The notes beneath the pieces were generated by a model, which was not told where the DNA came from, did no database searches, and worked only from the letters and a program-made list of their open reading frames with translations. A program made the position numbers and the translations under genes. 24,398 nt of DNA, from NCBI GenBank assembly GCA_946803715.1, contig CAMPET010000034.1, positions 335,897 through 360,294 on the forward strand, in the 5' to 3' direction. The stretch is from Beroe ovata. Its lineage: Eukaryota; Ctenophora; Nuda; Beroida; Beroidae. Of this stretch, positions 1-12,500 are shown in pieces; position 1 is the first letter of the stretch; each line of letters starts with the position of its first letter.

Positions 1-190
1 GTGGTGAGAGGGGAAAAGAGGGAGTGGTCAGAAAGGGGGGAAAAGAGGTTGGGAGAGGGGAAAGGAGGGAGTCAGGTATATGTGAGGAGATTCATTCCAA
101 ATTCCTACCAGCTGTGGATCATTTATTCTAACTGGTGGATCACGTGGTGGGGAAAGGGGGAAGTGGTGAGAGAGGGGAAAGTGACGTGCA
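1..190. repeat. GA-rich minisatellite, displaced part
   Basis: Purine-rich degenerate repeat of about 25 bases (core ggggaaaag with gtggtgagag), seen at 1-75 and again at 150-180. It resumes at 931-990 and matches the array at 13350-13485, so it belongs to SS18 intron 3. It has no coding meaning; open frames through it are products of its composition. Confidence 0.8.
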
Positions 191-929
191 TGATGTAGAT
201 TTCATTTCAATTAAATCCAACTTATGGATGATTCATTCTAACTGTTGGATCATACTATTCATATGAATGAGGCAAAATAATTCTCTGATCGATTTATTGT
301 CAAATGATAGATTTCGTAGGACAAACTGTCTTTGAATCTGGGGGAGAGAGAGCGGAAATATCGTGCAGGCCTCACACACACCTCCCCTCAACTGACGCTC
401 ACCTCACCTCACGCTCACCTGACGGCATGTACCCGGGAGGGTAATGAGGGCTGTAGCCCCGATACTGGGGCCCAAACTGTCGGTACTGCTCAGGGTGAAA
501 CTGGCTGGGGTGGTGAGGTACCGTGCTGCCCTGCTGATCACCTCCTCCCCCTCCTGGGTGAGCTCCTGGGGCGGGACCTCGCGGACCACCGTACTCCATT
601 GAGGCTGCTCCTGGGGGAGTGGGGGAGCTTGAGGTGGGGAGTGGGGGAGCNAGTGGGGGAACTTGATGTGGGGAGTGGGGGAACTTGAGGAGAGATTAGA
701 GTAATAGGGTGTGCGTCTAGAAGATGTGAGTAGGACAACTGACGTTTCTTCTTCTATTGGACGAAACTCACTAAAATTATTCCAAAACCTAGAATTCAGA
801 AAGTTTTTCACGGGAATAATCTGTGACATTCACAAAGGATGGGGTATGAGTCATACCGTATCACAGTTACCTCCTTGCACAGCCTGGTTATTTGAATCGG
901 CGATTGTAGCCAGGTAGACCAGATTCCTG
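1..929 (-). other. SS18: Segment A: displaced SS18 exon 3 with flanking introns and part of exon 2
   Basis: The minus strand carries a complete coding exon at 610..419 (192 nt), bounded by acceptor CCCCCAG and donor G|GTGAG. It is rich in Gly, Pro, His and Tyr, starting GAASMEYGG and ending PPGYMPSG. Positions 652-929 look identical to 14183-14460, including the first part of SS18 exon 2 (ending in CAA GGA G). The segment opens with the same GA-rich minisatellite that precedes the N gap at 13486. Its exon phase (2 nt in, 1 nt out) fits exactly between SS18 exons 2 and 4. I read it as the sequence missing from the gap, placed at the scaffold end by the assembler. A true partial duplication is the alternative. 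A single N at 651 falls in a short tandem repeat. Confidence 0.85.
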
Positions 930-930
930 N

Positions 931-1630
931 GGGAAAAGAAGGAGTGGTGAGAGAAGGGAAAAGGAGGAGTGGTGAAAGAGGGGAAAGTGACGTGCATGAT
1001 GTAGATATTCATTTCAATTCAATCCAACTTATGGATGATTCATTCTAAATGATGGATCATACTATTCATATGAATGAGGCAAAATAATTCTCTAATTGAT
1101 TTATTGTCAAATGATAGATTTCGTAGGACAAACTGTCTTTGAATCTGGGGGAGAGAGCGGAAATATTGTGCAGGCCTCACACCTCACCTCACCTCACCTC
1201 ACCTCACCTCACCTCACCTCACCTCACATGACGCTCACCTGACGGCATATACCCGGGAGGGTAATGAGGGCTGTAGCCCCGGTACTGGGGCCCAAACTGT
1301 CGGTACTGTTCAGGGTGAAACTGGCTGGGGTGGTGAGGCACCGTGCTGCCCTGCTGATCACCTCCTCCCCCTCCTGGGTGAGCTCCTGGAGCGGGACCTC
1401 GCGGACCACCGTACTCCATTGACGCTGCTCCTTGGGGAGTGTTTAGAAGATGGTGAAACACACTAAAATCTGTTCTATTCATTCAAAAATTTCTTAAGCG
1501 TTTATTATAATAGATAGAAACTGCATCAATCAACTGTTAGATCTTCAAAAAAAACAAACACAATTAGGTACCTCCTTGCACAGCCTGATTATTCGAATCG
1601 GCGATTGTAGCCAGGTAGACCAGATTCCTG
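931..1630 (-). other. SS18: Segment B: second haplotype copy of SS18 exon 3 region
   Basis: A second version of the same region, flanked by single Ns at 930 and 1631. The exon lies at 1430..1239 (192 nt) and encodes the same peptide as segment A. The base differences I checked inside the exon are synonymous. The partial exon 2 at about 1571-1630 also differs only at synonymous positions (AAC/AAT, TCA/TCG). The intron between exons 2 and 3 is much shorter and largely different from segment A. Both segments stop at the same point, ending in gattcctg, as expected where an assembly graph splits two alleles. This is most likely the other allele; a diverged tandem duplicate is possible. Confidence 0.75.
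1178..1228. repeat. (acctc)n pentanucleotide microsatellite next to SS18 exon 3 donor
   Basis: About nine acctc units lie just downstream (minus strand) of the exon 3 splice donor at 1239/1238. Read on the minus strand the unit is GAGGT, so the array repeats the donor consensus AG|GTGAG. Segment A has only two or three imperfect units at 400-418, so the repeat varies in length between the copies. Confidence 0.85.
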
Positions 1631-1829
1631 NTTACAGTATATATTAGGTTTAATAATTATTATAGCTCAAAGCTCGTCATATATTACGCATATCTCATAT
1701 ATACGAGACAAAGCAAGGACATAATATGTGCCCTCTCTGTGGGTAATGACCTCCTAACATTTGACCTGGTGAGTGCTATCAGTACTCATATACATGGATA
1801 GAAGGTGACATCATATGTATGTTTTCCCA

Positions 1830-1912
1830 TGTGTGTGCGTGTATGTGTGTGTGTGTGTGTGTATGTGTGTGTGTGTTTGTGTTTGCGTGTGTGAGTGAGT
1901 GTGTGTGTGCGT
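1830..1912. repeat. GT/TG microsatellite
   Basis: Interrupted (tg)n tract with occasional tatg, ttg and gag interruptions. It gives a Cys/Val-rich open frame that is not a gene. Confidence 0.9.
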
Positions 1913-2432
1913 GCCACTCAGTCGATGACAGACGTACCTATCGGATACACTGTTATTTGAGACAGCGTGCAGGTTATCTAACAGTGTCAACGGGTGATTG
2001 TGAGGGTGCTCTGCATCACGTTAGTTAAACACAAGAAAATGTTTTAGCTTTTGAATTATAGATTCAAATGATCCAAAAATTAATTCCTAATGAATAGAAT
2101 GTTGGCAAATTTATTGGGGTTGTTTAAAATCAGCTACTGAATAGGTAGTGAATACTTATAGTGAGCTAACAAAGTTACCGTATCGATAGTAAAAGTATCA
2201 CTATACTGCCACATCTCGTGTGGCTGACGGAATGCAAATTGCAAGTGCAATTCGTGACTATGATAAGCACATCAGGTATGACACAATGATATGCCTTGAC
2301 ACCTCACCAATATACAATAAGTAAAAGGTGTCAATTGCTCAGAGTTTAACAAGCTACAGATACAATGATTTAACAACTGTTGATAATAATATGTGTCATT
2401 TGCCAGCTCACAAATTGTGGTCATGCAAGAGC

Positions 2433-2516
2433 GCTAAAAAAGTTAAATAAGTAAATAAGTTAGTTAAATAAGTTAGTTAAATAAGTAAATAAGTTAGTTA
2501 AATAAGTAAATAATAG
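2433..2516. repeat. AT-rich minisatellite (ttaaataag type)
   Basis: Tandem alternation of taaataagt and tagttaaataagt motifs across about 80 bases. It lies in intergenic sequence and no function is evident. Confidence 0.85.
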
Positions 2517-3330
2517 TAATACGTGCAGTCGGATTTTAATGAAGCTCTCATTTATTGTCCACGGATTCATCATCAACTTTTTAACCGAAGGTATGACCAA
2601 CTCAGTTTAACTATAAAAACATCACAATTATGCCTGGCAGAGCGACTGACCACTTTGTCTGAAATCATCGAAAAGTAGTGCTGACAAGGTGAAATCGGTC
2701 AAATAAATCGTTAGCGAGGAGTCTTGAATCCAAAGTGCTAAAATGTTAATGTGCATTTTGTTCTCCTCAATAATTGCATTGTCAATGTCACTCGAATATT
2801 ATAGACTTGGAGAAAATCTTGAGAAGGTTAAGAATCATTTTCAATTATTTTTTCCGACAAAAAACTGAGACATGAGAGCATTTCGTTACTCTTCTTGGGG
2901 TGGGCAGTAATTGCATTGTCATCAATATTATTATGGAAATGGTAATATTGTAATTCTAATCGGATTTTGATCATCGTAATGGTGTAACCTAGTTAGTGGT
3001 TGGCACATTAAAACTAAAAGGTTGGAGGGAAAATTGGATTGAAAACTTGATTTAACTTTAAGATCAAAATTAAAAATGAAAATCGAATTTTACTCCACAA
3101 TAATAATAACACTAACAGAAATGAATAGTGGAGATTTAATCTTGTTTTGGAGTGACAAAAGCAGCTGATCAATCAAATAGCTCTATAAATTAAGGTTACA
3201 CAATGCACCCTCATCCCTCAATAGAATTGGCACATTAAGATTTCTTCCTATTGTTCTGCATCACGGTTACAACTCAATTTTTCACCTGTTTTAACCACAA
3301 TAGAACTGCTTCATACGACAAATCGCACTC

Positions 3331-3401
3331 GCAAAGTTACTATAGTAATAGTATTAGTTGTAGTAGTAGTACTAATACTATACTTACTTTGCTTTTTCCA
3401 G
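3331..3401 (+). promoter_or_regulatory. Inverted repeat and acceptor-like tract upstream of the protease
   Basis: tagtattagt at 3349-3358 is the exact reverse complement of actaatacta at 3371-3380, with a 12-base loop of tgtagtagtagt. The arms extend imperfectly outward, with gcaaagt on the left mirrored by actttgc on the right. The sequence then runs ttgctttttccag|cgtaag, a good 3' splice-site context about 80 bases before the ATG. It could be a 5' UTR intron end, a trans-splice acceptor, or a promoter hairpin. No transcript data are available to choose. Confidence 0.45.
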
Positions 3402-3484
3402 CGTAAGAAACAGTCAAACACACATCTATTCAAAGACACTATTCATTGGAGTTGGACCAGGATCAAATCTTATATAATATATCT

Positions 3485-4630
3485 ATGGACATGAACTTCA
3501 TTTTCAGTGGATTCTTCCTTCTTCTACAAGTCTCTCAATTCCAAGTTTCGGACTCTCTCGTTATCAATTTTGAAAGCCATGGTGTAGATCCCGAATTGGC
3601 TTTGACTGAACATTGCAGCCTGGTGGAAGTCCACAAAATACACACAGCCGCGTTCGGACACACACGGCCCCCCACGGAGCAGACAGCTAGACGGGCATAT
3701 CTCAAAAAAGCTATCAGGAAAGTCGTGAATCAGCAAGAGGACCATCGAGTGTCGTGGGAAGTCGGCTTATCGTTCATGGCTGATATGTCAGATGAAGAGA
3801 GAGCTATCTACTTAACTGGATTTAACGAATCGTTATACCAAGACCAGAACATCAACAAGGGGCTCCAAAGTTCGCGGCGGCCAGCGCCGCAACTTTTGGC
3901 CGGCGGTGACCACCGTAACGTCCCAGATTCCTTCGACGGATGGATGGAACAAGGATATCTCAGGACGATAATTCCGCAGAAAAAAGGGAGTTGCTGGGCC
4001 CACACTGCGGTCACACCACTAGAGGCACAGCTAGCAGCTAAGAAAGGAAAGTTTGTCAAACTCTCAGTGCAAGAGATATTCGATTGCGGACAAGAAAGTG
4101 GACACGCAAGCGGAGGTAACCCGATCAACGGATGGTTTTATGTCTATGAGCATCAGAGACTGACTACGGATCGGGAAGTGCCAGAGATAAGGATGGCTAC
4201 CGAACGGGGACACGATTGCTCCTTCTACCAATTCACGTCCAACGCTCTGCAAGGAACAGAGCTGACTAACATATACAGTATCAGTAGATCGAGGGTACCC
4301 TATGAATTGGAGTTCGTGATATCGTCAGTGAGTCCTGTCGGTGTTGCTGTCGATTCCACGGATAGCGACCTAGAGAACTACGAAAGGGGGATATTCGCGC
4401 CATGGCGGTGCGCCTCAACGCCCGATCACGCTATGACAATGACCGGATATTCTCCCGATTATTGGATCGTGAGAAACAGCTGGGCTAACTGGGGTCAAAA
4501 CGGATACGTATTTTGGTCCAGAACGTCGAGAGAGTGCCACCTTCTCAGTTATATACGATATCCCTACTTGGAGGCAGCCACACCCATACAGAAGAGAGCC
4601 GTGGGGGAGGATCAGCATGGTGAAATTTGA
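3485..4630 (+). CDS. Papain-family (C1A) cysteine protease, cathepsin L/B-like, intronless
   Basis: A single uninterrupted frame of 381 aa from ATG 3485. An upstream in-frame ATG at 3446 exists, but starting at 3485 or 3491 puts a hydrophobic signal peptide (MNFIFSGFFLLL) at the N-terminus, so I prefer those. A degenerate I29-like propeptide follows, with GLSFMADMSDEE resembling the usual G-x-x-x-F-A-D motif. The mature domain probably begins near VPDSFDGW. The catalytic triad is visible: Cys170 in GSCWAHT, His315 in PDHAMTMTGY and Asn331 in RNSWANWG. The oxyanion Gln is probably Gln165. LSVQEIFDCG and the Trp-Gly region match the C1A fold. Oddities: the Cys normally just before GSCW is absent with one residue deleted, and its usual disulfide partner (the C of CNGG) is Ala208 in ASGGN. 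It is likely a secreted or lysosomal endopeptidase; the exact subfamily is unclear. Confidence 0.93.
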   Translation: MDMNFIFSGFFLLLQVSQFQVSDSLVINFESHGVDPELALTEHCSLVEVHKIHTAAFGHTRPPTEQTARRAYLKKAIRKVVNQQEDHRVSWEVGLSFMADMSDEERAIYLTGFNESLYQDQNINKGLQSSRRPAPQLLAGGDHRNVPDSFDGWMEQGYLRTIIPQKKGSCWAHTAVTPLEAQLAAKKGKFVKLSVQEIFDCGQESGHASGGNPINGWFYVYEHQRLTTDREVPEIRMATERGHDCSFYQFTSNALQGTELTNIYSISRSRVPYELEFVISSVSPVGVAVDSTDSDLENYERGIFAPWRCASTPDHAMTMTGYSPDYWIVRNSWANWGQNGYVFWSRTSRECHLLSYIRYPYLEAATPIQKRAVGEDQHGEI

Positions 4631-6009
4631 CGAGAAAACATGTGTTATTTGAAGCAGCAGAATTATAGTTTATTAAAAGTACAGTTTCTTGGCTTAAAAT
4701 CAAATTCGGATTGTGGGGGTACCTTTGAAATTGAAACAGAGTCAGATCATGGATTTGTGAATTTAAAATCGAATTTAACCCAATAAACTTCATTACACAA
4801 TCAAGATAACATCGGAATCGAAAGAATCGCGTTCACTGTACATTATGTCGGATATTATATGTACGGCAGAAACTTGAAATTATTCTATGAGAAGCCAGAA
4901 TAATTTTCACACCTAGACAAGAACAGACATCGCAAGATGGGCTTGTCATCTGAAAAAAATGTCGGGATCAAAAGCTTCGCAAAAAATATAGGTGTCACTA
5001 TCAGAGGATTAGTCTCAAATCAGATGGCAGTTGAAAATAATTCGATCACAGACCTATAATGTGATTGAACATTTGAATTGAACGAAGCACGAAATCCTAC
5101 GGCTATAAAGTTCAACATAATACTCCGTCAAAAGTTTCAGACGATTTCAAAATCTCGACCTCAAAAGTCAAATGTGGTACCCACTGCAGCATACAACGGA
5201 GTTAGCAAAACGTACCTTCATTATTCTTGATCTGTAGAATCTAACTTAACGGTAACCAACATTATTAAACAATAAACATCGTAAAATGCCGAAACACGTA
5301 TTAAATTCCATAATCGTTCGGAATTTCAAAGTGGGTGTGCGGTGTGGCGTCCAGATGTCTAACCAAAGATAATATCGAGAAAAAACAGCAGTATCGAAAT
5401 TCATGCCCCGGTAAATCTTAGGATTCTGTAATCAGACAATCTCGAATATCCTCATATGTTTAGTAATTAGAGAGCGTGTCCTTAATTTCTATGTACACAA
5501 TGGAATATTCAAATTGAATTTCAAAAGTTACGTCGAAGTTTGACTTCAATATCTAATAAACTCAACTTCACTCTACAGAAATTCCTAAGGAAATTTTATA
5601 TGAGGCATTAACAAAGGTTTACATTCATTTCTCAGGCTTCGAGAGAAGAAGTTTTAACGGAAGAGAATTGTGAAGCTGAGTCGTAGTTATGTGGCGAAAA
5701 CTAATGCTCTGATATACATGTGTGTGTGTGTAAATGATTTACTTCAAGTTGACGTCAAATACTCTCAATGTGACTCAAGAAAAATCTACGAAATCCCGGC
5801 CTAAGCTGACGTCATTTGGCAGTTATTTATCATTTAACAGTAATTTCTCATTCAAACATATCTGCCGTTAGTACGACGCAATAATACTGTCCCTATCTAC
5901 CCCCTTAAATAAGTCCATGAGACGAAGCAATAAATAAAACACAATTAAAACGTGAACCGATTGGCTAAAGCCCACCTAAGAAGCCCCCTGATGGCGGCGT
6001 AGTTGACGC
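4631..6009. other. Intergenic region between protease and SRP54 (converging 3' ends)
   Basis: About 1.4 kb between the 3' end of the plus-strand protease and the 3' end of minus-strand SRP54. It contains both 3' UTRs, a short (tg)n run near 5720, and an aataaataaa stretch near 5930. I see no coding frame or RNA gene in it. Confidence 0.6.
4782..4787 (+). terminator. Polyadenylation signal of the protease gene
   Basis: A canonical AATAAA lies about 150 bases past the protease stop codon, in AT-rich sequence. The position is reasonable for cleavage shortly downstream; other signals could be used. Confidence 0.5.
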
Positions 6010-9527
<3,518 letters not shown>

Positions 9528-12500
9528 CTACGAGTTATCCTCGTTGTCAATGCCGGTACCGAGCTCCGATGGGAGTTTTAGGTTTTCCTGTTTGATTTCC
9601 ACCATCGGTTCGGCAGCGGAAAGCGTCGGCCCAGACATTATGGAGCCAGGCGGCGGCATGGTAACTGAAAATGGGGTGTTTTTCGGATTGAGACGGGTTT
9701 AAGAAGATGTTCTCAGTTATATTTTCAAGAAGTTTAAATTCCGAGTGGGGAAGGTTTCTGATACAACTGTTGTTGAGGAGATATTTACCAGTAGTGTTAG
9801 GGACGCTGGCCACCGTGTGAGGCGATGTTGTGACCCCGTTCATGGGCTGCATGTTTTGGGGGTGTGGCGGTGGCATACCACCCTGTGGACCACCTGCTGG
9901 TGGTGGCGGGCCATGTGGTGCCATATTCGGGCCACCTGGTGGCATTCCTCCTGGTGCCATGCTATGCGGTGGCATTTTCGGTCTCATGCCACCACTCCTC
10001 ATAGCCTGCATCTGGTGCATGTTCCATTGAGCGGCATTCATGCCGGGCATACTGACTGGTGGCATACCAGGTGGCATTCCTTGGTTTGGTGGACCACCCA
10101 TTGAAATGTTCGGCTGCATACCAGAGATGCTTGTCGGGTTACCACCAGCCATCGTATGTTGACCTGAGATAAGTTGAACTATGAATTGTTGTTATGAATT
10201 GTTCGGTCGTGTATCATATACATACGATGTAACCTATCATGAGCAGACTCTTAGACGCCTTATAATATATCGAGAATATTTGCCGTACGAATGAAGCAAT
10301 TAACATTTCCAATCCATTAACTAATTGAATATATTTGCTTATACCGACCCTTATTTCATGTGGTCTCCTTACTAACTTCTTAAAGTTTTGGTGGTCAGAC
10401 CAACACCCCAATATATGTCTAAAGCGACTGAATTTCAATCTGCGTCTGAAAAGCAAATGTCTGTGTCCAGTGTGCTACAAAGCGTGTGTGTGTGATAATT
10501 CATAACTTTCCTTCAGTTGTTACCAACTCGGAAGGATTCGTATTGTACTCATGATTCTATTCTTGTTTCTCATTCTGGCCCTAGGGTCCGGGACCTCCGC
10601 GCATGGGAAGTATAAGGGCCTGGATAATGTCAAGGGTCTCAAGGAACTCATGAAAAATCTGTCAAATGATTTCTACGCCACCTGCCAGGTTGCGCTTTTT
10701 GCCACCCCGAAGAATTACAAGAACGCCGAGAAGGAGTGCAAGGATTTCCGGTTAGGTGGCAAGAATAAGAGGGGTAATCTTGTGACGTTGGACAGCAAGA
10801 TAAAGACAACACACGCAGAGTTTCTATTCGATATGGGGGTTCCTACTGTTGCTACTGAAGTGAATGATAGCAACAACTGGTTGTGGACTGGTTTGAGGAA
10901 AGTAAGCAACACAGAGGTTCAAGGAAAGAAGAAGAAGGAAGTGAAAAAGTACGACCCTAATGAATGGGAGTGGGTAGGAACTGGGCATTCCCCCATTGAT
11001 TACAACAACTGGCCGGGACGGAGGTCTAAGTACGCGCAGCCCGATCAGCTGTATTTGAAAAAGAAGAAGGGCAGGAATGGTTGCTATGACGACGCAGGTT
11101 GCTATCAGAACCAAGTGAGGTTTGGAGGACACACCCTGCTTTCCAAACCGTTCTGGGACGACGCGTGGGATTTCGAGAAGCATCCATTTGCATGTGACTA
11201 CGATGGGAGATACATCATTTCCAACACTCGACTCACGTGGCAGAAAGCGGTGAAAGCGTGCGAAAAGGCAGGACTAACACTCGCAATGGTGCGGAATAAC
11301 AAGGAAGTCCAAGAAATGAAGGAGGCTATAGAGTACTTTCTGGGACCTGCGGACGATACATGGGATATTTGGGACTCCGAAAACTGGGTGTGGCTAGGAG
11401 GCAATGATCTGAAGAAGGAGGGAGTGTTTAGGTGGCTGAATGGGAAGCCAGTGGATAAGTGGGATGTGCCGTGGATGAACAAGGCTGGGGGAGACAACGC
11501 GGCGTTTCTGAAGGAGACAGACGGCCAGCATGCCATCGCCTTTGCGAGGTGGGGAGTGTTTGACGATTCATACCACGGACACAAAACCCGGAGTCGACCC
11601 TTCGCTTGTCAGTGTCCTGATTCTTAGTGGCTACACGCGCATTCTACAGACTTTGATAAGATCATAGATCATGTTCTAGTAAATTCTTTCATTATAACTA
11701 AACCGGGTTTCTAATAGCGAATTGCATTGCTCGAAATATCTTATCATCTCACTATCATATTACCTACTCGAGTCTTTTACTGCTGTTCAAATTGTCTTAT
11801 ATTTACCTTGCGGTGGCATGTTAGGATGGTGAATACTGGGCGTATGAAGGCCCTGTGAATTAGGGGGAGGCGGCCCCTGTGGCGCGAGACCCTGTGAGTG
11901 AGGTGGGGGCGCAGCGATCCCAGGTTGGGAGTGAGGTGGCATCACGGCTCCCGGCGGCGGTCCTTGTGACATGCCCTGCGGCTGTGATGTCATCGGACCA
12001 TGAGGCGGAATGCTCCCGCCTTGTGACATGGAGGGGTGGTTGACATTTGGCGGCATCGGACCTGGGAACACTATCGTTAGGTTCTACGATACCTAGGTTA
12101 CAATATCGGACCTGGGAAACAGACGCCTTACTATGAAACTAAGTTACAATATCGGGAAGGCACTCGTGAATCATCGTAGGAATTTCTTTTCATCCAAAAC
12201 ATATGTAGTGAAGCAGTGATACCTGGTACGCTGTTGGGAGGCTGGGCGGCTTGGTTGGGAGATCCAGTATTTGGGGTTCCAGGGGTTTGGGGTGGCGCGG
12301 CTTGGGGGGTTGCTGGGAGAATGAGATGAGGTGTTGGATAGACACGGCAAGGTCCATGTATCGTTATACCATGATTACAAGGAACGATTACCACAAAGTT
12401 TGATCAGAATCCGAGGTCTACCGATCACACTATCACCTCTATCCACTGAGAACATCTCTAGAATATGTATCAGGACAAACCTGGGTTATTGGACGCAGGT

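Larger units (their letters stand above)
1632..3484. other. Non-coding region upstream of the cysteine protease
   Basis: About 1.85 kb with no frame that looks like a gene. It holds a GT microsatellite (about 1830-1912), an AT-rich minisatellite (about 2433-2516), and an inverted repeat with an acceptor-like tract just before the protease gene. Otherwise it is AT-rich and featureless to my reading. Confidence 0.7.

Noticed and set aside
1819-2028. Cys/Val-rich small frame
   Set aside because: It is produced by the GT microsatellite and has no start context or homology.
3485-4630. Recent horizontal transfer of the intronless protease
   Set aside because: Lack of introns alone is not enough. 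The signal peptide, propeptide and C1A fold are ordinary for animals, and no foreign neighbours are seen.
9547-10152. 201-aa minus-strand frame continuing past SS18 exon 9
   Set aside because: Its C-terminal part reads through a GTAAAT donor into the intron and out of the true frame; the last exon (9664..9528) gives the SS18-like ending in another frame.
11198-11584. Antisense frames under the lectin and protease genes
   Set aside because: They are shadows of the real plus-strand genes, with no independent domain or splice logic.
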